Notes: generated by a model not told the origin, from the letters alone. Shown: positions 17,020 through 25,528, counted from the first letter of the stretch. The stretch is 64,000 nt of DNA from Cloacibacterium sp. TD35 (GCF_028864635.1 NZ_CP104850.1:248001-312000), one strand, 5' to 3'. Numbers and translations are program-made.

Positions 17020-19143
17020 TTAGATACTCTTGATTTTTGTGTCATCTATTTTGTAGATTTCTTTTGAAATAAGTACCAAATCTTCTAGATGATGGCTGAT
17101 GATAAAAATTATTGTTTTTTCTTTTAACCTATTAAGTAGTTGATAAATAAAATCTCTATTTCCTTTATCTAAAGAAGAGGTAGGTTCATCTAAAATTAAA
17201 AATTGAGGAGTATGGTATAATGCACGAAGCCATCCAAGAAGTTGCTTTTGCCCGCCTGAAAGATTGACTCCTTCTTCTCCTACAATAGTTAAAATATTTT
17301 GAGGAAGAGAATTAATGAATTTTTCAAAACCTAAGTTAATAACATTTTGAAGTTTTTGTTCATCCAAATGCTCATCTAAAATAATATTTTCTAAAACTGT
17401 TCCATTAAATAATTGAATATTCTGTGGAACAACTGAAATGTGTTTTCTCCAATTAGAAATAGATATTTCGCTTAAATTAATACTTGTATTGATTGTTATT
17501 TCTCCTTTTTCTTGAATATAATTCTTTTGCAAAATCTCCGCGAAAGTAGTTTTACCACTTCCGCTTTCACCGAGAAGGCATGTAATTTTACCTTTTTCTA
17601 GTTTCAAAGAAACATTATTAAGCAGTTTACCTCTTCCGTTAAATCTAAAATCTAGATTCTTAACTTCTATACTTTCTATATCTGAAACCTCTTTGCCTTC
17701 TGTTTTCTCTTTAGGTATTGAAGAATATTCAAACATTCTATCAAAAGCTACTTTAGCTTCTTGAATCGGAATGCTTACTAATGCCAGATTGGTAATAGAA
17801 GAAAGTAAAGAACTTGCAATACCAATAATTGCCATTAGTTCTCCTACTTTTATTTCATTATTTAGAACATTGTATGATGAGAAACTTAAAATAGTTACAA
17901 GAAAAACTACTAAAGCTAAACCCGAATAAAGTGCAATCTTAAGATTTAGCCTCCCCAATTCAAATATTTTGGTTTGAAAATTCCCAAAGATTAAGATATT
18001 TTTTTTTAAGAATAAATCTTGTTTGCCAAAACCTTTTATTACATCTATTCCTCTTATGCTGTCAATATAGTTCGCTTCATTAATACTATAAGATTGCATC
18101 ACATCTTTTTGAGACTCTATGATTTGTTTATTGAATCTAAAAATAATGTAAAAGATAATAGGTGAAATTACCAAACATACTATTGTTAATTTCCAAGAAT
18201 AATAAAATAAAAACCCAATTGAAATTAAGACCCCTAAAACATCTACCGCAGTATTGGTAATTAATTGCTTTATTACAGCTTGTATTCTTTGGGTATCATT
18301 AAGTCTTGCCACAAAGTCACCAATTTTTCTGGTGTCAAAAAACATTTTGGGTAGATGCAATAAAGAAGAAAAGAAATTTTTGTTAATCCTTTGATTAAAT
18401 TCCTTGCTTTGTTTTATGATATAAAACTCTCTTAAAGCCTGTATAATTAATCTAGCAAATAAAAGAAAACTTAAAAAGCCAATACTTAATAATAGTACAT
18501 TCAGTTTCTTTTTGGGTAAAATATCATCTATTAATTTCTGTGAAAAGATATACATAGACATCCCAAGAAGAGTAAATATAACGCCTAAAACTATAATGGT
18601 ATAAATAGACTCTTGGTCTTCTTTTACCAAATTAATCAACCATTGTTTTTTCTCTGAATTGGTTTTTTCTTTTTTTTCAAAATGCTCATTTGGTTTTAGG
18701 GTAAGACAAGTTTTAGAAACCCATACTTTTTCTAAATCTTCTTGAGTCCAATATTCTAAACCTTTGGTAGGATCTCCAATAAGAAATTTATAATCTCCAT
18801 TATGATTATAAGAATAATAGATGACATAGTGCTCGTATTTTTGGTCTATTATTACATGTAAAATTACAGGTTCTCCGTGTTCTATTAAGGCGTTAATATC
18901 TGCTTCGCAACCGTCAGCATTAAAACCAATTGCATTAGCACATTGGTATAAACCTAAAAGTGTAGTTCCTGTTTTGCTAGTTCCGCTTTTTTCTCTGAGT
19001 GTTTCTAGTGAAATGTCTCCGCCATAATATCTAACTAAAGATTGCAGGCAACCAACTCCGCAATCTGTTAAATCTTTTTGAAGAGAAAAAGTTTTTTTTA
19101 TCTGAGTTTCGAGTTTCGGAGAACGAGATTCGAGTTTAAACAT
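17020..19143 (-). CDS. Peptidase-containing ABC exporter (C39 peptidase, membrane domain, ATPase)
   Basis: 707-residue bacteriocin-type exporter that cleaves double-glycine leaders and pumps the peptide across the inner membrane. Domains: C39 peptidase (about 19-140) with Cys28 in QKDLTDCGVGCL, His105 in YEHYVI and Asp124 in LIGDP, an intact triad; six-helix exporter membrane domain (about 175-450); ATPase with Walker A GESGSGKTT, signature LSGGQ, Walker B LILDEPTSSLD and the H-loop IISHH. The first 15 or so residues (MFKLESRSPKLETQ) are encoded by five degenerate 7-bp repeats directly after the ATG. Upstream genes encode a thioredoxin-like protein, small membrane proteins and a GG-leader peptide, its probable cargo. 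No HlyD-type adaptor is nearby. Confidence 0.93.
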   Translation of the reverse strand: MFKLESRSPKLETQIKKTFSLQKDLTDCGVGCLQSLVRYYGGDISLETLREKSGTSKTGTTLLGLYQCANAIGFNADGCEADINALIEHGEPVILHVIIDQKYEHYVIYYSYNHNGDYKFLIGDPTKGLEYWTQEDLEKVWVSKTCLTLKPNEHFEKKEKTNSEKKQWLINLVKEDQESIYTIIVLGVIFTLLGMSMYIFSQKLIDDILPKKKLNVLLLSIGFLSFLLFARLIIQALREFYIIKQSKEFNQRINKNFFSSLLHLPKMFFDTRKIGDFVARLNDTQRIQAVIKQLITNTAVDVLGVLISIGFLFYYSWKLTIVCLVISPIIFYIIFRFNKQIIESQKDVMQSYSINEANYIDSIRGIDVIKGFGKQDLFLKKNILIFGNFQTKIFELGRLNLKIALYSGLALVVFLVTILSFSSYNVLNNEIKVGELMAIIGIASSLLSSITNLALVSIPIQEAKVAFDRMFEYSSIPKEKTEGKEVSDIESIEVKNLDFRFNGRGKLLNNVSLKLEKGKITCLLGESGSGKTTFAEILQKNYIQEKGEITINTSINLSEISISNWRKHISVVPQNIQLFNGTVLENIILDEHLDEQKLQNVINLGFEKFINSLPQNILTIVGEEGVNLSGGQKQLLGWLRALYHTPQFLILDEPTSSLDKGNRDFIYQLLNRLKEKTIIFIISHHLEDLVLISKEIYKIDDTKIKSI
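19104..19138. repeat. Five degenerate heptamers inside the start of the ABC exporter gene
   Basis: Plus strand reads GAGTTTC GAGTTTC GGAGAAC GAGATTC GAGTTTA, ending two bases from the start codon at 19141-19143. The same heptamer family (ATTCGAG/ATTCTTG) occurs at 50434-50489. Confidence 0.7.
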
Positions 19144-19154
19144 TTTCTTGTTTT

Positions 19155-19212
19155 TAAATTTTGGCTAAAGCCATTTGCATTTTTGAAATTTGAAAACGGG
19201 CTTTAGCCCGAT
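19155..19212. repeat. Paired GGCTAAAGCC / GGGCTTTAGCCC palindromes
   Basis: Two short palindromes (19163-19172 and 19197-19210) separated by an AT-rich loop fill the spacer between the exporter and the thioredoxin-like gene. GGGCTAAAGCCC...GGCTTTAGCC elements are, from memory, dispersed intergenic repeats in flavobacteria. Confidence 0.6.
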
Positions 19213-19213
19213 C

Positions 19214-19735
19214 CTATTGATAAACATTGAAATCCTTTAAAACTTTCTCTATTTTTATAGCGCCTGTACTGCGGTGTACCAATTTATTATTTTTATTGTA
19301 ACCTAAGAAATAAGGAATACCCGTCATTGCAAATTGTGTATAAACTTCTGCTCTAGGGTCTGTACACCATTTGATATTCTCTGCATTTTGCAAGTTGTAC
19401 TTTGTTGCAAAATTTTTAATTTCTGCTATACTTTGGCTACTAAACATAATCCATTGCATATCTAGATGTTTATTATTAATAGAAGAAAGCTCTTGCATCT
19501 CTGCTTGGCAATACTCACATTCTGGATTGAAATACACCAACAGTTTATTGCCTTCTTGTAAATTTTTGTTAGTAATAGTAACACCATTGATATCTTTTAC
19601 GGAAAAAGTAGGAATACTTTTCAATGCTTCTACTTTTGTTTTTTTGCTTTGATAATTGGTAAAAAGATACACCATTACTCCTATTAATACTGTAGGAATG
19701 GTAATGGCTAATATTTTTAAAGTTTTATTTTTCAT
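19214..19735 (-). CDS. Membrane-anchored thioredoxin-like protein with CxxC
   Basis: 173 residues. One N-terminal membrane segment (about 7-26, ILAITIPTVLIGVMVYLF) anchors a periplasmic AhpC/TSA-type thioredoxin fold. The redox motif CEYC (Cys73, Cys76) is intact and the cis-Pro region is GIPYFLGYN. Likely a thiol-disulfide oxidoreductase. Its place between small membrane proteins and the C39 exporter, downstream of a peptide gene whose product has two cysteines, suggests a role in making or proofreading a disulfide in the exported peptide. That role is inference. Confidence 0.82.
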   Translation of the reverse strand: MKNKTLKILAITIPTVLIGVMVYLFTNYQSKKTKVEALKSIPTFSVKDINGVTITNKNLQEGNKLLVYFNPECEYCQAEMQELSSINNKHLDMQWIMFSSQSIAEIKNFATKYNLQNAENIKWCTDPRAEVYTQFAMTGIPYFLGYNKNNKLVHRSTGAIKIEKVLKDFNVYQ

Positions 19736-19759
19736 AATCAGTAATGCGGCATAGGTTTC

Positions 19760-19910
19760 GGAGGCGTAAAGAAAATTTTAAAATATTACGTTAAAAAATC
19801 TTTATTGTTTGAGCGAAGCGAGTTATAAAGATTTTAGAAATATTTTAAAATTTTTAGCCGAGAAACCAAGCCTTGATTTTTTGGTTCTTTTGTATCAAGA
19901 CAAAAGAACA
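19760..19910 (+). repeat. Long intergenic repeat, copy 1
   Basis: About 150 bp beginning GGAGGCGTAAAG, with TTGTTTGAGCGAAGCGAGTT in the middle, then TTTTTAGCCGAGAA and ending TTGGTTCTTTTGTATCAAGACAAAAGAAC. A clearly related copy lies in opposite orientation at 47210-47358. From memory the element is widespread in Chryseobacterium and relatives. No coding capacity seen. Confidence 0.85.
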
Positions 19911-19915
19911 TTATA

Positions 19916-20557
19916 TTAATAAGAAACACTAAGTATCAAGAAACACACTACCCCTACCCAAAAGAGTAAACCTATACCATAAGTAAGCGCAACATAACCT
20001 AGAGACCTCTGGTAAGAAATCTTTTTATCTGCCAGTTGCCATATCCCCCAAGCTAAAACGCCCCAATACATCAGCTCAAAAACATTTACCAATTGCAATG
20101 GATAAGCCAACCATTTTTCTGTAGAGATGGCTTCTTTATAGTTAATAAGCGAAAGAGGATAATACGTTTGTAGAGTTTCTAATGTATAATCTGTATCTAT
20201 TAAATAGAAATTAAAAAACTTATAAAACCCTGCTATAATAAATACGAACTCTGCTATCAATACTACCGTAAGTATATCTCTAAACTTTACATCTTCTAGC
20301 TTCTCACTAATTATTTTTACAAAATTTAAACAAAATGCTACCAGCAACACTTTAATACCAATAAGTACAGGCGTTGTAGCATAGCTTACCCACCACCATT
20401 TTTTTTGGCTCTCCATATAATTTTGTACTACAGAACTGGGGTATTTATTTGCCAAATAATCAAAAATTTTAGATTCTGTTGCAATAAAATTCGAATCTAA
20501 AAAAGTTAAAGTATAGTATATAATTATAACGACAAAATATAATAATAACTTTTTCAT
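19916..20557 (-). CDS. Unrecognised multi-pass membrane protein in the peptide locus
   Basis: I do not recognise the family. 213 residues from ATG 20557 (an in-frame ATG at 20572 would add five residues; the 20557 start is chosen because the truncated paralogue at 20906-21076 starts at the matching MKKL). About five hydrophobic segments: 4-20, 68-88, 100-122, 150-172 and 188-211. A short extracytoplasmic-looking stretch, YPSSVVQNYMESQKKWWWVSY, follows the first helix. It lies between the small membrane protein and the thioredoxin-like gene; candidate immunity or accessory protein, but no function can be assigned. Confidence 0.72.
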   Translation of the reverse strand: MKKLLLYFVVIIIYYTLTFLDSNFIATESKIFDYLANKYPSSVVQNYMESQKKWWWVSYATTPVLIGIKVLLVAFCLNFVKIISEKLEDVKFRDILTVVLIAEFVFIIAGFYKFFNFYLIDTDYTLETLQTYYPLSLINYKEAISTEKWLAYPLQLVNVFELMYWGVLAWGIWQLADKKISYQRSLGYVALTYGIGLLFWVGVVCFLILSVSY

Positions 20558-20575
20558 TAATTGATTAGTCATTAT

Positions 20576-20860
20576 TTATGATGAAATATCAAATAATATA
20601 AAAGTAAAGAAAGCTGAAATTACAAGTATCTTAATTTTCTTTTTCTTCTCATTTTCTTTTTCTTTACTACCTATATTTTCGCTCAAAATCTTATTATTAA
20701 TATTTTTTTTATTAGAATCTATAAGTTCAGAAGTTATTATAAAAACAAAACTAAAGGCCAATAAAAATATATTATATTTTGGTTGATATTCCATTAAAAA
20801 ACAAAAAACATATGAAACCAAAAACACTAATGCTATATTTTTTAAAACTTTTTTTAACAT
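20576..20860 (-). CDS. Small unrecognised membrane protein
   Basis: 94 residues, ATG start. Hydrophobic segments near 6-23, 30-45 and 74-92 flank a very charged linker with EKENEKKKKIK. The gene begins about 45 bp downstream of the truncated membrane-protein copy and ends just before the next membrane-protein gene, so it fits the same transcript. Small membrane proteins of this kind often act as immunity proteins in bacteriocin loci; that is only an inference from position. Confidence 0.6.
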   Translation of the reverse strand: MLKKVLKNIALVFLVSYVFCFLMEYQPKYNIFLLAFSFVFIITSELIDSNKKNINNKILSENIGSKEKENEKKKKIKILVISAFFTFILFDISS

Positions 20861-20905
20861 AATTTAATGTTTATTTAAATAAAAAAAACATGTTAATAAT
20901 AGAAA

Positions 20906-21076
20906 CTAGATAAAATCTTTTAATTTGCTCTCCATATAGTTTTGCACTACAGAACTCGGATAATCTTTTGCCAGGAAATCAAAGATTTTGGAGGAAGTGG
21001 TGATGTAGGTTTTATCTAAAAATACAAGAAGTGAATATAAGAATATAATGAAAATAAATGTTATGAGTTTTTTCAT
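20906..21076 (-). pseudogene. Truncated tandem copy of the 213-residue membrane protein
   Basis: A 56-codon frame (ATG 21076, stop TAG 20906) that aligns with the first 50 residues of the full-length gene at 19916-20557: both start MKKL, share FLD, SSKIFD/ESKIFD and the identical segment YPSSVVQNYMES, then the copy diverges to KLKDFI and stops. The start codon overlaps the upstream gene's stop (ATGA). It is either a decayed tandem duplicate or a short single-helix protein kept in its own right. Below the usual gene-calling size. Confidence 0.75.
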
Positions 21077-21591
21077 GGACTATTATCAATTCTTTTTTTT
21101 GAAAAATCAACAGCTTTGATATATATTAATTTTTTGAATTTTTCAATTGTTTTACTGAAAACATTGTACAATCTTCTTTGATAAAAAGTATTTATAAAAA
21201 TTTTATTGTCCTCACATATAAATACAATAAACTCTTTATCGGCTCTATGTTGGAGTTCAAACATATACAGTCCATCTATAGTTGGAGACTGATAAACACA
21301 TTTCTGCTTTTCAGCAATATCTTTAATGATTCTAATGTTTTCTTCACAATGTAGATTTGTTTTAATGACTTTAAAAAAACGATTGTAAAATAATAAGACT
21401 AATATAAAAAGAGGAATTAATATAGTGATATTAATTAAAATAAAACCGTTATTAATAATTGAAATGATAGGAAATATTAGTAACAATAAAAAATTAAATA
21501 ATAAAAATTTTTCATTCAAAGAAAAAGGAAGAAAATATTGATTAAATATTTTTTTTATTTTTCTTTTATTAGCAATATCTATATACTTCAT
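21073..21591 (-). CDS. Unrecognised membrane protein next to the GG-leader peptide gene
   Basis: 172 residues from ATG 21591 (MKYIDIANKRKIKK). The frame extends to a TTG at 21627, but that would start inside the hairpin between it and the peptide gene. Basic, probably cytoplasmic N-terminus, two adjacent hydrophobic hairpin segments (about 30-49 and 52-70), then a soluble domain of about 100 residues rich in Lys, Ile and Phe. I recognise no family. First gene after the peptide, the position often taken by the immunity gene in bacteriocin operons, so that is the working inference. Very AT-rich, more than the housekeeping neighbours. Confidence 0.65.
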   Translation of the reverse strand: MKYIDIANKRKIKKIFNQYFLPFSLNEKFLLFNFLLLLIFPIISIINNGFILINITILIPLFILVLLFYNRFFKVIKTNLHCEENIRIIKDIAEKQKCVYQSPTIDGLYMFELQHRADKEFIVFICEDNKIFINTFYQRRLYNVFSKTIEKFKKLIYIKAVDFSKKRIDNSP

Positions 21592-21619
21592 TTCAAGTTT
21601 ATAAAAATAATTTTTTACT

Positions 21620-21652
21620 AAAGACAACCCACAACGTGTATGGGTTGTCTTT
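21620..21652. terminator. Hairpin after the GG-leader peptide gene
   Basis: Stem AAAGACAACCCA / TGGGTTGTCTTT with a loop of about nine bases, 16 bp beyond the peptide stop. The longer T run lies on the plus-strand side, so on the minus-strand transcript it may act as a partial terminator, attenuator or stabilising 3' end that gives more peptide mRNA than downstream mRNA. Confidence 0.65.
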
Positions 21653-21667
21653 ATTTTTTAGATTAAA

Positions 21668-21823
21668 TTACTCACAAAGCAACATACCTACTCCAAAAAT
21701 GAATATACCTGCACCACCAGCCAAAGCAGATGCTGCAGCCAAAAAGCCAGCATATACATATGTACATTTAGGTCTTTTACCCCCTTGCAAATTTTCCATT
21801 TGCGAAATTTCTAATTTTTTCAT
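21668..21823 (-). CDS. Double-glycine-leader peptide (bacteriocin-like precursor)
   Basis: A 51-residue product not called because of its size. The N-terminus MKKLEISQMENLQGG is a textbook GG leader (hydrophobic Leu, Ile, Met and Leu at the spacing C39 peptidases read, then Gly-Gly). Cleavage would release a 36-residue core starting KRPKCTYVYAG, with Ala/Gly-rich hydrophobic helix (GFLAAASALAGGAGIFIFG) and ending GMLLCE. Cys20 and Cys50 could form a disulfide bridging the ends. Small-residue GxxxG/AxxxA patterns resemble class II bacteriocins. A C39 exporter and CxxC protein are encoded downstream on the same strand. Bacteriocin versus signal peptide cannot be decided from sequence. Confidence 0.85.
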   Translation of the reverse strand: MKKLEISQMENLQGGKRPKCTYVYAGFLAAASALAGGAGIFIFGVGMLLCE

Positions 21824-21973
21824 GCTTGTTTAAAATTTAATATTAATAATTTTTTTAGCACTTTTGTTTTTTGCAAAAGCTGTACTCAAAGGTTAGAAAT
21901 AATTAACTGTTTTAAAAATATTTTTTGTAGAAATAAAAACATCTAAGTGTAGAAATATTACTATACATTAATA

Positions 21974-22007
21974 TAAAAAGACTCCCAAAATTTGGGAGTC
22001 TTTTTAT
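21974..22007 (-). terminator. Terminator after sdhB
   Basis: Symmetric hairpin AAAAAGACTCCCAAA / TTTGGGAGTCTTTTT directly downstream of the sdh operon; insulates it from the peptide gene, which needs its own promoter in 21824-21973. Confidence 0.85.
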
Positions 22008-22027
22008 AACATATAGTATTGATATGG

Positions 22028-22798
22028 TTAATCTACTGTAGTAAATTTAGCCGCAAGAAATTCTCTGTTCATTCTAGCGATGTTTTCTAGAGAAATTCCT
22101 TTAGGACATTCTATTTCGCAAGCCCCTATATTAGAACAGTTACCGAAGCCTTCTTCGTCCATTTGTTTTACCATGTTTAGCACTCTTCTCTTCGCTTCTA
22201 CTCTACCTTGTGGTAAAAGGGCAAACTGAGAAACTTTAGCGCCTACAAATAACATTGCAGAACCGTTTTTACAAGTGGCTACACACGCTCCACAACCGAT
22301 ACAAGCTGCAGCATCCATTGCTTTGTCTGCATCTTCTTTAGGAACTGGGATTGCGTTTGCATCTAATGTATTTCCTGAAGTATTTACAGAAACGAAACCA
22401 CCTGCAGCCATAATTCTGTCAAATGCGCTTCTGTCTACTACCAAGTCTTTGATTACTGGGAAAGCAGCACTTCTCCAAGGTTCAATAGTGATGGTTTCAC
22501 CATCTTTGAACATTCTCATATGCAATTGGCAAGTTGTAATTCCTGTATCTGGACCGTGAGCTCTACCATTAATGTACAATGAACACATACCGCAGATTCC
22601 TTCTCTACAATCGTGGTCGAATGCTACTGGTTCGCTTCCGTTATTTACCAATTGTTCGTTTAGCATATCTAGCATTTCAAGGAAAGAAGAATCCGTAGAA
22701 ACATCTGATATTTTGTAGGTCTCGAACTGACCTTTTGATTTATTATTTTTCTGTCTCCAAATTTTTAGAGTCAGGTTTAATCCTTTTTTTGCACTCAT
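22028..22798 (-). CDS. sdhB: Succinate dehydrogenase/fumarate reductase iron-sulfur subunit
   Basis: Electron-transfer subunit of respiratory complex II, on the cytoplasmic face of the inner membrane. 256 residues. Cluster ligands are all visible: [2Fe-2S] in CREGICGMC with a later Cys in ITTCQL, [4Fe-4S] in [14 protein letters not shown], and [3Fe-4S] in [15 protein letters not shown]. The order sdhC-sdhA-sdhB with a 22-bp gap to sdhA is the Bacteroidota arrangement. Last gene of the operon, followed by a terminator. Confidence 0.97.
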   Translation of the reverse strand: MSAKKGLNLTLKIWRQKNNKSKGQFETYKISDVSTDSSFLEMLDMLNEQLVNNGSEPVAFDHDCREGICGMCSLYINGRAHGPDTGITTCQLHMRMFKDGETITIEPWRSAAFPVIKDLVVDRSAFDRIMAAGGFVSVNTSGNTLDANAIPVPKEDADKAMDAAACIGCGACVATCKNGSAMLFVGAKVSQFALLPQGRVEAKRRVLNMVKQMDEEGFGNCSNIGACEIECPKGISLENIARMNREFLAAKFTTVD

Positions 22799-22820
22799 TT
22801 TTTAAATTATTTTATGGAGA

Positions 22821-24833
22821 TTATTTATAACTTCTCGTTTTCACTTCAATATTCTCGTACACCAATTCTTCTTTGTGCAATACTTCGGCGTTGATATCAT
22901 CACCTTTGTATTCCCAAGCTGCTACATATTTGTAGTTCTCGTCATCTCTTTCTGCTTCACCTTCTGGAGTAGCGTGATCCCAACGGAAGTGTCCTCCACA
23001 AGATTCTTTTCTTTCAAGAGCATCTTTCGCCATTAATTGACCTAGTTCTAAGAAATCTGCTACTCTGAATGCTTTTTCAAGCTCTGTATTCATTCCGTTT
23101 GCTTCGCCAGGAACTTTTACATTTTTCCAGAAATCATTTCTGATTTCTTCTATTTCCTTAATCGCTTCAGCTAGTCCTTCTGGAGTTCTTCCCATACCTA
23201 CTTTGTTCCACATTACGTTTCCTAGTTTTTTGTGGAAGTAGTCTACAGAGTGAGTTCCTTTATTGGTTAAGAAGAAGTTTACTTTGTCTTGAATTTCTTT
23301 TTCAGCTGCTTCAAATTCTGAAGAGTTAGTAGGAATTTGTCCTGTTCTGATGTCTGCAGAAAGATAATCTGCAATGGTATAAGGCAATACGAAATAACCG
23401 TCTGCTAAACCTTGCATTAAAGCAGATGCACCTAATCTGTTTGCGCCGTGATCTGAGAAATTAGCTTCACCTATTACGAAACAACCAGGAATAGTACTCA
23501 TTAAGTTATAATCTACCCAAACTCCTCCCATGGTATAATGAACTGCAGGATAAATTTTCATAGGAGTTACATATGGATCGTCTGCTGTAATCTTTTCATA
23601 CATTTGGAATAGGTTTCCGTATTTTTCTTCCACCCATTTTTTACCCAAATCGTAGATTTGTTGTTCAGAAGGATTGTGAATGTTTTTCTCAGTAGCAGCT
23701 TCTCTACCTTTTTTCATAATTTCTGTAGAGAAATCTAAGAATACACCTTCTTTAGTATCATTATTTTCGATTCCGAAACCAGCATCACATCTTTCTTTAG
23801 CGGCTCTAGAAGCTACGTCTCTAGGTACTAAGTTCCCGAATGCAGGATATCTTCTTTCTAAATAGTAATCTCTGTCTTCTTCTTTAATATTTTCTGGTCT
23901 TAGTTTTCCTTCTCTGATTGCTTGAGCATCTTCAATTTTTTTAGGAACCCAAATTCTACCAGAGTTTCTAAGAGATTCAGACATTAGCGTCAGTTTAGAC
24001 TGTTGTGTTCCGTGAACAGGAATACAAGTTGGGTGAATCTGCACGAAACAAGGATTTGCGAAATACGCTCCTTTTTTATGAATTTTCCAAGCCGCAGAAA
24101 CGTTAGAACCCATAGCATTAGTAGAAAGGAAATATACATTTCCGTAACCACCAGAAGCAATCACTACAGCGTGAGCAGAGTGTCTTTCGATTTCTCCTGT
24201 CACTAAGTTTCTTGCGATAATACCTCTAGCTTTGCCATCTACCATTACTAAATCCATCATTTCATGACGGTTGTACATCTTAATTCTACCTTTACCAATT
24301 TGACGGCTCATTGCAGAATATGCACCTAATAATAACTGCTGACCTGTTTGACCTTTTGCATAGAAAGTTCTCTTAACCTGTGTTCCACCGAAAGAACGGT
24401 TATCTAACTGACCACCATATTCTCTACCAAAAGGAACACCTTGCGCAACACATTGGTCTATAATATTTACAGAAACTTCTGCTAGTCTATGTACGTTAGC
24501 TTCTCTTGCTCTATAGTCTCCACCTTTGATGGTGTCATAGAATAATCTGTAAACAGAGTCACCATCATTCTGATAATTTTTAGCTGCATTAATACCACCT
24601 TGAGCTGCAATAGAGTGCGCTCTTCTTGGTGAATCTTGGTAGCAAAAAGCTTTTACATTATAACCTTGCTCTGCAAGAGTTGCCGCAGCAGAACCACCAG
24701 CTAAACCAGTTCCTACTACAATAATATCTATTTTATCACGGTTATTTGGTGCAACCAAATTCATGTGTGCTTTATGATTTTTCCATTTGTCTGCTAAAGG
24801 ACCTGCTGGAATTTTTGAATCTAATTTGCTCAT
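22821..24833 (-). CDS. sdhA: Succinate dehydrogenase/fumarate reductase flavoprotein subunit
   Basis: Catalytic subunit of complex II: oxidises succinate to fumarate with covalently bound FAD. 670 residues. FAD-binding [19 protein letters not shown] near the N-terminus, the [14 protein letters not shown] stretch that carries the FAD-linked His, the active-site region [15 protein letters not shown], the [12 protein letters not shown] motif and the C-terminal Arg/His-rich [20 protein letters not shown] segment. Length and form match the B-type (non-classical, single cytochrome b) enzymes of Bacteroidota. Cotranscribed with sdhC (13-bp gap) and sdhB. Confidence 0.97.
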   Translation of the reverse strand: MSKLDSKIPAGPLADKWKNHKAHMNLVAPNNRDKIDIIVVGTGLAGGSAAATLAEQGYNVKAFCYQDSPRRAHSIAAQGGINAAKNYQNDGDSVYRLFYDTIKGGDYRAREANVHRLAEVSVNIIDQCVAQGVPFGREYGGQLDNRSFGGTQVKRTFYAKGQTGQQLLLGAYSAMSRQIGKGRIKMYNRHEMMDLVMVDGKARGIIARNLVTGEIERHSAHAVVIASGGYGNVYFLSTNAMGSNVSAAWKIHKKGAYFANPCFVQIHPTCIPVHGTQQSKLTLMSESLRNSGRIWVPKKIEDAQAIREGKLRPENIKEEDRDYYLERRYPAFGNLVPRDVASRAAKERCDAGFGIENNDTKEGVFLDFSTEIMKKGREAATEKNIHNPSEQQIYDLGKKWVEEKYGNLFQMYEKITADDPYVTPMKIYPAVHYTMGGVWVDYNLMSTIPGCFVIGEANFSDHGANRLGASALMQGLADGYFVLPYTIADYLSADIRTGQIPTNSSEFEAAEKEIQDKVNFFLTNKGTHSVDYFHKKLGNVMWNKVGMGRTPEGLAEAIKEIEEIRNDFWKNVKVPGEANGMNTELEKAFRVADFLELGQLMAKDALERKESCGGHFRWDHATPEGEAERDDENYKYVAAWEYKGDDINAEVLHKEELVYENIEVKTRSYK

Positions 24834-24846
24834 AATATTATGTAAA

Positions 24847-25503
24847 TTATTGAGTTACGAAATGAAATACAGCTACTACGATAAATCCTAGCGGAATTAA
24901 AATAGAATACCAAGTTCCTAATGTGTTTACACATTTTAAATATTTAGGATGTCTCGCTCCAATCGACTGGAATGATGATTGGAAACCATGTGACAAGTGC
25001 AATCCTAATAGAATAAAAGAAATTACATAAAGAACTACTCTCCAAAGAGGTTGAAATTTTTCTTGCAAATGCTGAAAATCTGATTCAGCATGAACAGCAC
25101 CTAAGTAATTTTTAGAAATAGTTGGTATCCAAAAATCAGCTAAATGAATAAATAGATAAACTAGAATGAATGCTCCAGAAATAATCATGTTTCTAGACAT
25201 CCACGTAGAGTTCCCACTGTTGTTAGCAACTGCATATTTCACTGGTCTTGCACTTTTGTTTTTAATTTCTAAAACAAAACCCATTACAAAATGAAATATT
25301 ACACCCACAAATAATACTGGCTGCATCACAAACTGAATCAGAGGATTAGTCCCCATAAACTCAGATGCCGAATTAAATGCTTCCTCACTAAATACTGAGA
25401 TTAGATTTATCGACAAGTGAATTACTAAAAATATCAGCAAAAACATTGCTGAAAGCGCCATTAAAAACTTTCTACCAATTGTAGATTGAGTTAATCCTGC
25501 CAT
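24847..25503 (-). CDS. sdhC: Succinate dehydrogenase cytochrome b subunit
   Basis: Membrane anchor and quinone/haem-binding subunit of complex II. 218 residues with about five transmembrane segments (17-38, 56-78, 105-125, 155-175, 196-216). Histidines placed in helices ([45 protein letters not shown]) fit the two-haem, single-polypeptide B-type anchor. First gene of the sdhCAB operon; TAATTTTG (25529-25536, minus) is a good -7 candidate 25 bp upstream. Confidence 0.93.
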   Translation of the reverse strand: MAGLTQSTIGRKFLMALSAMFLLIFLVIHLSINLISVFSEEAFNSASEFMGTNPLIQFVMQPVLFVGVIFHFVMGFVLEIKNKSARPVKYAVANNSGNSTWMSRNMIISGAFILVYLFIHLADFWIPTISKNYLGAVHAESDFQHLQEKFQPLWRVVLYVISFILLGLHLSHGFQSSFQSIGARHPKYLKCVNTLGTWYSILIPLGFIVVAVFHFVTQ

Positions 25504-25528
25504 TGTTTATTATTTTTTTGAATTTTCA

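Noticed and set aside
17020-21823. Lasso, lanthipeptide or sactipeptide cluster
   Set aside because: No lanthionine synthetase, radical SAM, B-protein or similar modifying enzyme is present; only a C39 exporter and a CxxC protein, which fits an unmodified or disulfide-bonded peptide.
21636-21833. Plus-strand frame of 65 codons over the peptide gene
   Set aside because: Antisense to the GG-leader gene and lacks features of a real protein; the minus-strand frame with the leader is far better supported.
17020-25503. Genomic island or prophage bounded by tRNA or att sites
   Set aside because: I saw no tRNA gene, integrase, or flanking direct repeats; the peptide locus is simply set between housekeeping genes.
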